Under the pieces are notes generated by a model. It saw nothing but the letters and a program-made list of their open reading frames with translations. It searched no databases and was not told the origin of the DNA. DNA of 53,089 nt. Source: Deltaproteobacteria bacterium (GTDB taxonomy: Bacteria > Myxococcota_A > UBA9160 > UBA6930). The position numbers and the translations under genes were made by a program. Position 1 is the stretch's first letter; every line of letters begins with the position of its first letter. The DNA is taken from positions 1 through 53,089 of the forward strand of contig JAPPPQ010000018.1 of the NCBI GenBank assembly GCA_028817435.1, written 5' to 3'. Of the stretch, positions 7,536 through 15,997 are shown piece by piece.

Positions 7536-7712
7536 CTAATTGGCCGATGCGGTGATCCGCTCGTCCGTTTGGGGGCTCTGGTCCGTGGGCAACGAGTCCT
7601 CTTCTCCCACCACCTTGACGCGCACCTTATCGGGGTTTTCGCTCAGAGCCTTTGCCGCTTTTGTGAACGCATCCACGAAGGCGGCCTTTGCGCGGGAGTC
7701 AATCGATTCCAT
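7536..7712 (-). CDS. Small protein of unknown function (58 aa) downstream of the TonB receptor
   Basis: Reading the minus strand, AGAGGAGGG lies just before ATG 7712 (complement at about 7718-7726), an excellent ribosome binding site, and the frame runs uninterrupted to TAG at 7536. The N-terminal half is a Lys/Ala-rich, probably amphipathic helix (AKAAFVDAFTKAAKALSE). The C-terminal half is polar (TDQSPQTDERITASAN). There is no signal peptide. I recognise no family. It is the last of three minus-strand genes (receptor, 75-aa protein, this one), 57 bases after the second. Its base composition is less GC-rich than its neighbours. Confidence 0.65.
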   Translation of the reverse strand: MESIDSRAKAAFVDAFTKAAKALSENPDKVRVKVVGEEDSLPTDQSPQTDERITASAN

Positions 7713-7769
7713 TGTTGCCCTCCTCTTGAGTTACTGCGCTGGACGGGCCGGCGCGAGAATGCGCAACGC

Positions 7770-7997
7770 TCAACGCGGGTATTTGGGACTCATCCTCCGT
7801 AATGTCCTTCGAGCCAGCTCAAGTAGCGCATTCTTGTTCGTCTTGATGTTTCTGTATGTGTCTGGATCTACCTCAAGTGGGATGTCATGACGCACTCCAT
7901 TGACTTTTACCACCAAGACAACCCCTCCTTCCTCTTCCTTGCACACAACGTCTTCAAGGAAGCCCGATGATCCGTCTGGCAGCCAGACGTATTGCAT
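7770..7997 (-). CDS. Small protein of unknown function (75 aa) downstream of the TonB receptor
   Basis: The minus strand carries AGAGGAGA a few bases before ATG 7997, a strong ribosome binding site, and the gene starts 18 bases after the receptor stop. The first half reads as a compact beta-rich segment (GGVVLVVKVNGVRHDIPLEV); the C-terminus is basic (ARRTLRRMSPKYPR). There is one cysteine and no signal peptide. No family is recognised. The tight spacing argues for cotranscription with the receptor. Confidence 0.7.
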   Translation of the reverse strand: MQYVWLPDGSSGFLEDVVCKEEEGGVVLVVKVNGVRHDIPLEVDPDTYRNIKTNKNALLELARRTLRRMSPKYPR

Positions 7998-8015
7998 CGG
8001 TTTGTCTCCTCTTTG

Positions 8016-10958
8016 TCAGAACTCGAAGGTGATGTCGGCGCCCCAGGTGGCGGGGTCGCCGAAGATGGCGCCGGCGAAGCCGAGGGCGCCGAAGTCAATG
8101 CCGTTCAGGATGTATTCCTCGTCGGTTACATTCTTGCCCCAGAGCGACACCTGGGCCTTGCCGCCGGCGAAGCCGGGGATGTTGGAGAAGGTGAGGCGCA
8201 GGTCGTAGAGCGTGTAGCCGTCCTCGGACATGGCGTCGAGGAAGGGGTTGATGGGGGTCCGGTAGGGCGCGGGGTTGCCCGGCAGTGTGCTGACGGCAAA
8301 CCACTGGAGCTCGCTCACATCGCGCAGGTCGAAGCGGGCGGTCATGACCACGCCCGCCTGGCCAATGGGCCGCGTGCTGTATTCCAGGGCCAGGTTGCCG
8401 GTGCGGGTGGGGCGGTATGCGCCCCGGGCGGAGTCCGCCACATTGAGGATTTCGCTGCAGGAGGGCGGGATTCCGGGCGGGGCGTCAATGATTCGGAAAC
8501 CGCCTGCGCAGCGCGGGTCGCGCACCAGGAACTCGTCGTAATCGTCTATCAGGTAGCCCCAACTGCCGGAGACGCGCATGCCGTCGAAGGGCAGGAGCAC
8601 GAAATCCACCTCGAAGCCGCTGAGGGTGGTTTCGCCTGCGTTCACCGTAACCGAGGCCGCGCCGCCGGAGCCCGCCAGGAACTGCTGAATCTGGTTGTCG
8701 CTGTAATCGGTGTAGAAGACGGAGGCGTTGATTTGCAGGCGGTCCTGCATGAGCAGCGACTTCACGCCGATTTCGTAGGAGATGAGATTCTCCTCGTTGA
8801 AGGGCGCAAGCGCGCCGGCGATCAGATTGTTGCGCTGCGTTGCGCCCTGCGCGTTGATTGCCTGGTTGACTGCTGTCTCAATAAGCATGTCCCGGTTCGG
8901 CGTGCCCATGGGAATCCCGGCCGCAACCCCCGTCCGAATTCCACTGACCGCCGCCGCGTTGTTGCGGATTCCTGCCGCATAAACCGCTGCCGGCTGCACG
9001 CCCAGCAGGCCGCGCGGGTTGTAGCCGCCGGCGTTGTAGCCGGATGAAGCCCGGACATAGGCGTTGATATCGTCGGTGAGCGCGTAGCTGACCGAGGCGG
9101 ACCAATCCAGCTTGTCGAACTCTGCCTCTTGGGTCACCACGGGAATGCCGGCGATCTTGGGGAGCAATTGCCGGTTGTCCTCGGACCAGCGCGCGCCAAG
9201 GGAGATGGTGAGGCGGTCGCCCAGAATGGGCGGCGTGTAGTCGAGGTTCAGGAATGCGCCCCAGTTCCGGGATGCGCCTTCGTAGGCGAAGACGCTCCGG
9301 GTGAGCGTGGGCAGTGCGGGCACATTCAGCGTCGCCAGCAGCGGAAGGAGCGCCGCGGCCTGGAATGCCTGCTGCGCAATGGCGGGCAGGGCCTCGATAG
9401 CCGCATCGCGCTGGGAGCCGGCGGGCAGGGCGTTGATCTGCGCCAACTGCTGATTCAGCATGGCGTTGGGGCCGAGGGGGCCGCAGACGGCGGCGTCCGT
9501 AATTGCGCCAATGCTGCAGGCAGCGGTCCGGATGTTGGCTTCAAAGCCCTGTTGCAGGTTGGCGGGAATGCCCGCTGCCGCGGCGCTGGCCGCCGTGAGC
9601 AGGATCTGTTGCGGGTTGTATTCTTCGAAATCCTCGCGGAAGTAGTAGCCGCCGGCCACATAATCGAAGAGCCCGACCGGGCCGAGATCGAGTTCGCCCG
9701 TGAACTGCAATTCCTGGCTGATCTGATCCTGGTCCCGGGTGCCGCTGGCGGAGAAGAGCGGGACATTCTGCGGATCCGGCTGTCCGTCGCCGTCCTGATC
9801 CGGCGTCAGGCCATAGACAAACCTGGGTTGGTTGGTGGGGCTGGGTTGATCCGGCGTGAAGAAACCGACGGTGCGCTGTTGCCCGGCCGCCGTGCGCAGG
9901 TCATAGACCTGGTTCAAAGTCAGCACCTGGTCAAAATCGTTGTCGACTTCGCTGCTGTTCCATTCGCGGTAGGTGGTGATGGACTTGATGGTGACGAGGT
10001 CGAGCAGGTTGTATTCGATGGTGAGGTTGTGGCCCGAAACTTCGTGCTCGCTGGGGCCGCCCTCATCGAGGCTGGTGACATCCCGGCGGTCGCTGCTGAG
10101 CACCAGCGGCGTGGTCTGCGCGAAGGTGGCCGCCACATCGGCCCGCGCGGCGATCAACTGGAAGTAGGGCGCCCGGGCGCTGAGATCGTGCCAATCGTAG
10201 GCGTAGGAGATCTCCAGGTCTTCGATGGGCTGCCAGTTGAAGGCGGCGCGCATGGCGCCGGTCTGGTGGGCGTTGGGGTCGCTGTCGGCATCGGCGAGCG
10301 TGTTGTCGAAGGTGCCGTCGCGCTCCTTGTAAAGGGCGGTGATGGTGCCCCGCACGCCGCTGCCCATGATGTCGCCGGTATCTACCCGGGTGCGGGTGAG
10401 CAGGTGGTTGAAGCGCCCGAAGCTGAAGGTCTGGCGGACGCCGAACTTCTCTGCGGGCTTGCGCGCGATGAAGTTGATTGCGCCGCCCGCGGCGTTGCGC
10501 CCGTAGAGGGTGCCCTGGGGGCCGCGCAGAATTTCGACGCGCTCCAGCTCCAGCAGGTCGAAAATTGCGCCGGAAGAGCGCGCGATGTAAGCGCCGTCCA
10601 CATAGAGGGCCACCCTGCTGTCCACCGTGAGCAGCGGCTCGCCGTTGGCGATGCCGCGGATGCTGGTGGCGATGTTGGCGGCGGAGCCGGGGGTTTGGGT
10701 GGCGAAGGTGTTGGGGGCCAGCGCGGCGAAGTCGTTGGTGTCGCTGAAGCCCCGGGCTTCCAGCTCGGCAGCGCCAAGGGCCGAAACCGAAAGCGGCGCG
10801 GTCTGGAGGCTCTCCTCGCGCTTTCGCGCGGTGACCACGATCTCTTCGATTCCCTCGCGGAGTTCGCCGTCCCCGGCCTGTTGCGCCGTGGCCGGAAGAG
10901 CCGGTGACAGCAGCGCCACGGCTGCGAGCGCTGCGAAAAGCGATGACACCTTGGACAT
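8016..10958 (-). CDS. TonB-dependent outer-membrane receptor
   Basis: Energy-coupled outer-membrane transporter. The order is a signal peptide (about residues 1-25, ending ATAQQ), a TonB box-like segment EEIVVTARKREES, a plug domain with ILRGPQGTLYGRNAAGGAIN, then a long beta-barrel finishing in the outer-membrane signature ending in phenylalanine (ITFEF). It is 980 aa, large for the family. The extra length includes Ala-rich, probably extracellular, loops around residues 470-560 and 650-720. GGAGG (complement of 10967-10971) eight bases before ATG 10958 decides the start. The family imports siderophores, vitamins, glycans or hydrophobic compounds; the ligand is not evident. Two small unknown genes follow. 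Confidence 0.93.
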   Translation of the reverse strand: MSKVSSLFAALAAVALLSPALPATAQQAGDGELREGIEEIVVTARKREESLQTAPLSVSALGAAELEARGFSDTNDFAALAPNTFATQTPGSAANIATSIRGIANGEPLLTVDSRVALYVDGAYIARSSGAIFDLLELERVEILRGPQGTLYGRNAAGGAINFIARKPAEKFGVRQTFSFGRFNHLLTRTRVDTGDIMGSGVRGTITALYKERDGTFDNTLADADSDPNAHQTGAMRAAFNWQPIEDLEISYAYDWHDLSARAPYFQLIAARADVAATFAQTTPLVLSSDRRDVTSLDEGGPSEHEVSGHNLTIEYNLLDLVTIKSITTYREWNSSEVDNDFDQVLTLNQVYDLRTAAGQQRTVGFFTPDQPSPTNQPRFVYGLTPDQDGDGQPDPQNVPLFSASGTRDQDQISQELQFTGELDLGPVGLFDYVAGGYYFREDFEEYNPQQILLTAASAAAAGIPANLQQGFEANIRTAACSIGAITDAAVCGPLGPNAMLNQQLAQINALPAGSQRDAAIEALPAIAQQAFQAAALLPLLATLNVPALPTLTRSVFAYEGASRNWGAFLNLDYTPPILGDRLTISLGARWSEDNRQLLPKIAGIPVVTQEAEFDKLDWSASVSYALTDDINAYVRASSGYNAGGYNPRGLLGVQPAAVYAAGIRNNAAAVSGIRTGVAAGIPMGTPNRDMLIETAVNQAINAQGATQRNNLIAGALAPFNEENLISYEIGVKSLLMQDRLQINASVFYTDYSDNQIQQFLAGSGGAASVTVNAGETTLSGFEVDFVLLPFDGMRVSGSWGYLIDDYDEFLVRDPRCAGGFRIIDAPPGIPPSCSEILNVADSARGAYRPTRTGNLALEYSTRPIGQAGVVMTARFDLRDVSELQWFAVSTLPGNPAPYRTPINPFLDAMSEDGYTLYDLRLTFSNIPGFAGGKAQVSLWGKNVTDEEYILNGIDFGALGFAGAIFGDPATWGADITFEF

Positions 10959-11018
10959 GGGATGAGCCTCCACCCTGTTTTTTGTATGGGATTGCCCCGG
11001 CCCGCCGGGAGTGGGGCC

Positions 11019-11048
11019 ATTTTAGGCGCATTGGCACCCTGAGGGCAA
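11019..11048 (-). promoter_or_regulatory. Promoter of the TonB receptor gene
   Basis: On the minus strand TTGCCC (11048-11043) and TAAAAT (11024-11019) are separated by 18 bases, giving a start near 11012 and a 5' leader of about 54 bases before ATG 10958. The -35 overlaps one arm of a small inverted repeat, GGCAA...TTGCC (11044-11058), which could be an operator. No Fur box was recognised. Confidence 0.5.
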
Positions 11049-11172
11049 GGGTTTTGCCGCCCTTTGGCCAAAAGCCTGGGGAGAGCGCAGCCTGCCACGA
11101 ATTGCCGCCCCGCGCCACTCCCCCGCCCCGTTTCCCTGCCCCCGGCCCCCCGGCCCGGCAGGCCCCCCAGGC

Positions 11173-12168
11173 TCAGCTCCCGGCCAGTTGCGCCACCACG
11201 GGGGCGAAGGCCGCCAGGGCGCTGTCGGGGACGGTGATGTAGTGGATGCCGTAGTGCTCGCGGCGGCGGCGGAGCTCGTCGGCCACGGCGTCGGCCTCGC
11301 CGAACAGGCCGTGGGGGTGGCGCAGCATCTCCTCTGCGGAAAGGCCCAGAGAGCGGCCCATCTCTCCGGCGATGGCCTCGGCCCCCGGCTGCACAAAGGT
11401 GAAGTAAGCGCCGATTTCGAGCTCAATGGCGTCCATGCGCTCTGCGGCGGCCTCGCGCAGCCAGCCGATCTTTTCGGCGGTGGCGGCGGCTGCGCCGGAG
11501 TGCACGCCGTCGGGGCCGATGACGCCCGCGCGGTTGTTGAAGTTGAGGCTCACGATGTCCGCCTCTCGCGCGGCCAGCGAGAGGACGCGCCGCCCGCCGC
11601 CCCCCACCATGATGGGCGGGTGCGGGCGCTGCGCCGGCAGCGGGCGCGGCGCGAAGCCGTCATAGGCGATGGGCGCGCCATGCGCCGTCCGCGCCGCCTC
11701 TGCCTCAAAGGGGGCGTCTGCGCCGCCCATGGTCTGTTTGACGAGGGCGATGGTGGCCGCAAGGCGGCGGATGCGCTGCCCCGGCGGGTCGAAGGGAATG
11801 CGCAGGGCCTCATACTCGGCGCGCAGCCAGCCCGCGCCGAGGCCCAGCTCCAGGCGGCCTTCGGAGAGCAGATCCAGCGTGGCCGCCTGCTTCGCCAGCA
11901 CCACGGGGTGGTGGTAATCCACGCAGAAGACGCGGCAGCCCACGCGCAGGCGGCTGGTGGCCTCGGCGGCGGCCATCATCGCCGGCACGGCGGCGAGCTC
12001 CTGCACCGGGTGGCTGGTCTGCTCCACCACGCGCCCCGGCCCCACATAGTGGTCGGCCAGGTGCAGGGCCGAGTAGCCGAGATCCTCGGCCTGCCGGGCG
12101 CGCTCGCGCCACTCTGCCGCCGAACTGGCGTTGTAGGACTGCACCGCAAAGCGGAAGGGCCGGGCCAA
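11173..12168 (-). CDS. LLM-class flavin-dependent oxidoreductase (MSMEG_2516/TIGR03621-like)
   Basis: Bacterial-luciferase-fold protein of 331 aa. The segments EDLGYSALHLADHY, TLDLLSEGRLELGLGAGW and PPIMVGGGGRRVLSLAAREADIV are typical of the luciferase-like monooxygenase superfamily, and the overall pattern fits the group modelled as F420-dependent MSMEG_2516-type enzymes. Whether it uses F420 or FMN cannot be decided here. It is the third gene of the minus-strand SDR-ADH-LLM operon, starting 15 bases after the ADH stop with GGAG (in GGAGAC, just before the ATG) as a possible weak ribosome binding site. Confidence 0.85.
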   Translation of the reverse strand: MARPFRFAVQSYNASSAAEWRERARQAEDLGYSALHLADHYVGPGRVVEQTSHPVQELAAVPAMMAAAEATSRLRVGCRVFCVDYHHPVVLAKQAATLDLLSEGRLELGLGAGWLRAEYEALRIPFDPPGQRIRRLAATIALVKQTMGGADAPFEAEAARTAHGAPIAYDGFAPRPLPAQRPHPPIMVGGGGRRVLSLAAREADIVSLNFNNRAGVIGPDGVHSGAAAATAEKIGWLREAAAERMDAIELEIGAYFTFVQPGAEAIAGEMGRSLGLSAEEMLRHPHGLFGEADAVADELRRRREHYGIHYITVPDSALAAFAPVVAQLAGS

Positions 12169-12183
12169 TGAGTCTCCTTTCGT

Positions 12184-13260
12184 TCAGCCGCCTGTCCGGG
12201 GGCGCACCAGAATTTTGATCTCTTCCGGGCTGCTGTGCAGCCGCTCGAAGGCGTCCTGGATTCCGTCCAAAGGGGCGCGGGAGGTGAGCAGCGGCTCGCA
12301 GCGCAGCCGCCCATCCTGCACCAACCCCATGGTCACCTCGAATTCTTCCGGCAGATAGGCCAGCGAGGCGACCATGGTCACCTCCCTGGCCAGCCATGCG
12401 CCGGGCTGAATTTGCGCCGGGTGGGCGGAAAGGCCGACCAGCGAAACCACCCCGCCCCGGCGCACCAAATCGGCGCTCTGCTGAATGGTGGAGGGCAGGC
12501 CCGCGCAGTCGAACACCACATCCGGCCCCACCGCCCCGAAGACGGCGCGAACGCCCTCGGCCAGCGCCTCGCCGCTCGCTTCGCCGTCGCTCGCTTCGCT
12601 CGCGGGGCTTGAAGGATCCAGCGCGGTGCACGCGCCGAGTTCCAGGGCTTTGCGGCGGCGCGCGGGGTGCGGCTCAATGACCAGCACGGCGCCTGCGCCG
12701 GCTGCCAGGGCGCACTGCAGGGTCAGCAGGCCGATGGGGCCTGCGCCGAGGACGACACAGCCCGCGCCCACGGGCAGCTGCGCGCGGCGAATGGCGTGCA
12801 GCGCCACGGTGGCGGGCTCCAGCATGGCGGCGGCCTCGTCAGAGACGCCGTCCTGCACCCGGTAGATGCGGCCGGCGTCTATGGCAATGGCCGGCGCGAA
12901 GCCGCCGTGGGGCGCGGCCAGGGGCCCCATGCCCACCAGCCCGGCGAAGGCGGGCTCGCAGTAGGCGCTGTGGCCGGCGCGGCAGGCGTCGCAGCGCCCG
13001 CAGGCGCCGGCAATGCCAATGCCGACGCGGTCGCCCTCGCGCACATGCTTCACATCCGCCGGCACGGCGGAGACTTCTCCCATCCACTCGTGGCCGCAAA
13101 TGGCGGGGTTGTAGGGCTCGCCGCTCAGCCAGGGCTCGAGATCGGTGCCGCAGATGCCGCAGTAGCCGATTTGCACCACCGCCCGCCCCGGCGAGGGCTG
13201 CGGCTCGGGAAACTCGCGGTGCTCAATGCTGCGCCGCCCGGTGACCAGCGCCGCCCTCAT
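12184..13260 (-). CDS. Zinc-dependent alcohol dehydrogenase (MDR family)
   Basis: Medium-chain dehydrogenase, 358 aa. The catalytic zinc site is formed by CGICGTD and GHEWMGE; the structural zinc site is the four-cysteine segment CGRCDACRAGHSAYC; the Rossmann fold has VVLGAGPIGLL. It resembles sorbitol/threonine dehydrogenase-type enzymes; the substrate is unknown. ATG 13260 overlaps the stop of the upstream SDR gene (ATGA). The frame is open much further upstream only because it is antisense-free high-GC sequence inside the SDR gene. Confidence 0.92.
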   Translation of the reverse strand: MRAALVTGRRSIEHREFPEPQPSPGRAVVQIGYCGICGTDLEPWLSGEPYNPAICGHEWMGEVSAVPADVKHVREGDRVGIGIAGACGRCDACRAGHSAYCEPAFAGLVGMGPLAAPHGGFAPAIAIDAGRIYRVQDGVSDEAAAMLEPATVALHAIRRAQLPVGAGCVVLGAGPIGLLTLQCALAAGAGAVLVIEPHPARRRKALELGACTALDPSSPASEASDGEASGEALAEGVRAVFGAVGPDVVFDCAGLPSTIQQSADLVRRGGVVSLVGLSAHPAQIQPGAWLAREVTMVASLAYLPEEFEVTMGLVQDGRLRCEPLLTSRAPLDGIQDAFERLHSSPEEIKILVRPRTGG

Positions 13261-14195
13261 GCGCCCGTTCCCTTCGCCTGCGGTTGCCCCTGCGGCCGCG
13301 GCGCGGCGGATTGCGCCGCCTGCTGCATACTGCGCAGCATCTCTGCCCGGCGCGGCAGGCGCCGCAGCGCGCCGCCGCCGTCTATGTGAATGTTCTCGCC
13401 GGTGATGAAGGCCGATTCGCCGCTGGCCAGAAACAGCAGCAGGTCGGCTACATCCTCCACGCCGGGCAGCTCGCCCAGCGGGGTTTCGGCAATCATCGCC
13501 TCGCGGACGCCCGGCGTGGCGAAGAGCGCGGCGATCATGGGCGTTTCCACCGTGGTGGGCGAGATGACATTCACGCGCACCCGCTGCGGGCCGAACTCTG
13601 AAGCCGCAATGCGCGAGGCGTGGTTGATGCCCGCCTTGGCGCCGGCGTAGGGCGCATAGCCCTCGGCCACCAGCGTGGCGGTGAGCGAGGAGACGGTGAT
13701 GATGGAGCCGCCGCCGCCCTGCGCCATGGCCTTTGCCATGTGCTGGATGAAGTAGAGCGCGCCGGTGAATTGCACCGCCACCATCTTCTCCACGCGGGCG
13801 GGCTCGAGCTCTGCCACTGGCGCGTTGTCCTCGTAACCAGCGGAGTTCACCGCCGCATCGAGCCGCCCGAAGCGCGCCAGCGCCGCCTCTGCCAGCGCCT
13901 GGCACTGCGCCCAATCTGTGATGTCGCAGGGCTGCGCCGCAATGGCCCCGCCTGCCGCGCCGCCGCCGGGGTGGGATGCGCCGCCAGAGTGGGATGCGCC
14001 GCCGCCGCCGGGCTGGTGCGCGCCGCCGGGCGGGGCCTCTGCGGCGAGCGCCTGCGCCACCTCGCGCAGCTTCTCCCCGCCCCGGGCCGCCAGCATTACC
14101 CGCGCGCCCTCTGCCAGAAAGCGCCGCGCCGCCGCCTCTCCGAAGCCGCTCGACCCCCCGGCCACCACCACCACCTTGCCGTCCATGCGTCCCAT
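13257..14195 (-). CDS. Short-chain dehydrogenase/reductase with a Gly/His-rich insertion
   Basis: Classical SDR of 312 aa. It has the cofactor loop GGSSGFG at residues 13-19, NSAG, the catalytic Ser in VSSLT and YAGAK as the YxxxK pair, and ends with the usual ENIHIDGGG plus a Gln/Ala-rich tail. Between the second helix and third strand there is a low-complexity insertion of about 30 residues with repeated GGASH units (13950-14040), where the family normally has a short turn; it would sit at the surface. The start ATG 14195 follows a TTGACA-type promoter by six bases. First gene of the operon with ADH and the LLM enzyme. Confidence 0.9.
   Translation of the reverse strand: MGRMDGKVVVVAGGSSGFGEAAARRFLAEGARVMLAARGGEKLREVAQALAAEAPPGGAHQPGGGGASHSGGASHPGGGAAGGAIAAQPCDITDWAQCQALAEAALARFGRLDAAVNSAGYEDNAPVAELEPARVEKMVAVQFTGALYFIQHMAKAMAQGGGGSIITVSSLTATLVAEGYAPYAGAKAGINHASRIAASEFGPQRVRVNVISPTTVETPMIAALFATPGVREAMIAETPLGELPGVEDVADLLLFLASGESAFITGENIHIDGGGALRRLPRRAEMLRSMQQAAQSAAPRPQGQPQAKGTGA
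13950..14040 (-). repeat. In-frame Gly/His-coding repeat inside the SDR gene
   Basis: GTGGGATGCGCCGCC-like units recur on the plus strand, giving repeated Gly-Gly-Ala-Ser-His in the protein. The copies are imperfect and purely coding, which suggests slippage or duplication. Confidence 0.6.
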
Positions 14196-14201
14196 CCCCC
14201 C

Positions 14202-14230
14202 ATCGTGCGCCGAAAGCGCCCGGGTGTCAA
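14202..14230 (-). promoter_or_regulatory. Promoter of the SDR-ADH-LLM operon
   Basis: On the minus strand TTGACA (14230-14225), exactly 17 bases, then CACGAT (14207-14202), followed six bases later by ATG 14195. The -35 is a perfect consensus and the spacing ideal; the -10 is weaker. The start of transcription should coincide with the ATG, so the mRNA may be leaderless. Confidence 0.55.
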
Positions 14231-14313
14231 AGGGCCTGCGATAAATTCGGGCGCGGCAAGTGCGCGGGGCACGGCGGAGGGGCGGCGGTGAGTGAGGTAA
14301 GGGGGAGGGCGCG

Positions 14314-14850
14314 GTGAAGTGGCAGGCGATCCGGGGCGACATCACGGCGTTGGCGGTGGACGCCATCGTCAATGCGGCGAATGAGTCGCTGCTCGGCGGC
14401 GGCGGAGTGGACGGCGCCATCCACCGCGCCGCGGGGCCGGGCCTGCTGGAGGAGTGCCGCAGCATTGGCGGCTGCCCCACCGGCGAGGCGCGGCTCAGCG
14501 CAGGCCACCGGCTGCCGGCGCGCTATGTGATTCACACCGTCGGCCCCGTCTGGCAGGGCGGCGCGCGCGGCGAGCCCGAACTGCTGGCGGCCTGCTACGA
14601 AAATTGCCTGCTTTTGGCCGCCGAACACGCGCTGCGCCACATCGCCTTCCCCGCCATCAGCTGCGGCGTCTACGGCTACCCGCCAGCGCAGGCCGCCACC
14701 ATCGCCGTGCAAACCTGCCGCGCCCACGCCGCCCCCAGCCTGCAAATCACCTTCGCCTGCTTCGACGCCAAAATGCTGGCCCTCTACCACCAGCAACTGC
14801 AACTGCACGCCCCCGGTGTGGCGACCTTTACTGCTCCGCCCAGGTTTTGA
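14314..14850 (+). CDS. Macrodomain protein (O-acetyl-ADP-ribose deacetylase, YmdB/MacroD-like)
   Basis: Macrodomain of 178 aa that binds ADP-ribose and in this subgroup removes O-acetyl or mono-ADP-ribosyl groups. Signature segments are [34 protein letters not shown] and [12 protein letters not shown] 14314 is preceded by GGGGGAGGG. It is divergent from the SDR operon and its 3' end overlaps that of nudC by 23 bases. Tail-to-tail overlap is unusual but both C-termini are plausible. Confidence 0.9.
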   Translation: MKWQAIRGDITALAVDAIVNAANESLLGGGGVDGAIHRAAGPGLLEECRSIGGCPTGEARLSAGHRLPARYVIHTVGPVWQGGARGEPELLAACYENCLLLAAEHALRHIAFPAISCGVYGYPPAQAATIAVQTCRAHAAPSLQITFACFDAKMLALYHQQLQLHAPGVATFTAPPRF

Positions 14851-15997
14851 TCAGGTGGTGGGCGATGGCGACGGGTGGGGGGAGGGTGAGGGTGGGGGTG
14901 GGGGCGTGGAGGGCGCTGCGGATTTCGGAGCGGGGGAACCAGCGCGCGTCTTCGAGTTCGGTGTTGTCCACGCGCAGTGCGGTGCTGGTGGCTTCGGCGT
15001 GGCAGCCGAGCATGAGCGAGGCGGGGAAGGGCCAGGGCTGCGAGGCCAGGTAGCGGACGCGGTGCACGCGCACGCCGGATTCTTCGCGCACTTCCCGGGC
15101 GACGGCTTCTTCCACGCTTTCTCCGGGCTCGACGAAGCCGGCCAGCGCGGAGTAGAGATTGCGCGGCCAGCCGGATTGTCTGCCGAGCAGGCAGCGCGCG
15201 CCGTCGGTCACCACGGCAATGACGACGGGATCGGTGCGTGGAAAGTGCAGCGCGCTGCATTCGGGGCAGCGGCGCGACCAGCCGGCCTGCACGGGGGTGG
15301 TGGCGCCGCCGCAGCCGGGGCAGTGGCGGTGGCGCGCGTGCCAGTCCGTCAGGTGGCGCGCCTGTGCGGCGATGGCGGCTTCGCCGGGCGGCAGCAACCC
15401 CGCCGCGGCGCGCAAATCCGGAAACTCGGCCGCGCCCTGCCAGCCGTATTCGTTCAGGGGATCGCCGGATTGCGAGATGTCCAGCGCAAAGTGCGCCGCG
15501 CCCCCGGCCGCGCCGAGCAGTATGGGCGGCGGCCCGGTGTGGCCTTCCAGCAGCGCCGGCGTGGCCCAGGCCAGGCGCGGAGACTGCGCCGCCGGGGCGG
15601 ATTGCGCCGCGCCGGGCGCCGCTTGAGCCGAGGCGGATTGCGCCGCGCCGGGCGCCGCTTGAGCCGAGGCGGATTGCGCCGCGTTGGCCGCGGCCGCTTG
15701 CACGGATTGCGCCGCTTCCGGTTGCGCGGCGTCGGCGCTGCGCATCAGCACGGCGAGGCGCCAGACGGGGAGGATGCGGGCGTCGGCGTCGGCGAGGCGC
15801 TCGCGCAGCCAGTCTGCATCGCGCCGCCGGAAGTCGAGGCGATCCAGCGGGCTGCCGGTGAAGGCGAGCTCGACTACTGCGTCACCCGGGCCGGGCGCTT
15901 GCGCGCCGCTGCGAAAAAGGCGAGCAGCGCAACCGGCAGCAGCAGCACGGCGCCAAATTTGCCGGGTGCCTCGACGGGCAGCGGGCGCCACCACCAC
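14828..15997 (-). CDS. nudC: NAD(+) diphosphatase NudC (also NAD-RNA decapping type)
   Basis: Hydrolyses NAD(H) to NMN and AMP; E. coli NudC also removes NAD caps from RNA. The order is an N-terminal NUDIX-like region ([19 protein letters not shown]), an Ala/Gln/Ser linker built from a 36-bp repeat, a zinc ribbon (CPGC...CPEC), the NUDIX box [20 protein letters not shown], and [13 protein letters not shown], the motif that marks the NudC subfamily. The start is a problem: the only standard in-frame codons upstream of the N-terminal domain are GTGs at 15997-15991, which put 124 bases inside the preceding gene. A non-canonical later start is the alternative. Confidence 0.88.
   Translation of the reverse strand: MVVAPAARRGTRQIWRRAAAAGCAARLFRSGAQAPGPGDAVVELAFTGSPLDRLDFRRRDADWLRERLADADARILPVWRLAVLMRSADAAQPEAAQSVQAAAANAAQSASAQAAPGAAQSASAQAAPGAAQSAPAAQSPRLAWATPALLEGHTGPPPILLGAAGGAAHFALDISQSGDPLNEYGWQGAAEFPDLRAAAGLLPPGEAAIAAQARHLTDWHARHRHCPGCGGATTPVQAGWSRRCPECSALHFPRTDPVVIAVVTDGARCLLGRQSGWPRNLYSALAGFVEPGESVEEAVAREVREESGVRVHRVRYLASQPWPFPASLMLGCHAEATSTALRVDNTELEDARWFPRSEIRSALHAPTPTLTLPPPVAIAHHLIKTWAEQ
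15597..15683 (-). repeat. 36-bp tandem repeat inside nudC
   Basis: Two perfect copies (15597-15632, 15633-15668) and a partial third. The unit is a multiple of three and encodes 12 residues ([12 protein letters not shown] on the minus strand), so copy-number change would alter linker length without a frameshift. Confidence 0.85.

Noticed and set aside
9129..10907. 592-codon plus-strand frame opposite the TonB receptor
   Set aside because: Glycine/valine-rich shadow of the receptor gene; the receptor has signal peptide, plug and barrel signatures.
12184..13914. 576-codon version of the alcohol dehydrogenase
   Set aside because: The extra N-terminus is the SDR gene read in another frame; ATG 13260 overlaps the SDR stop and gives the normal enzyme.
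15597..15683. CRISPR-like repeat
   Set aside because: The units are directly adjacent without spacers, keep codon phase and lie inside nudC.
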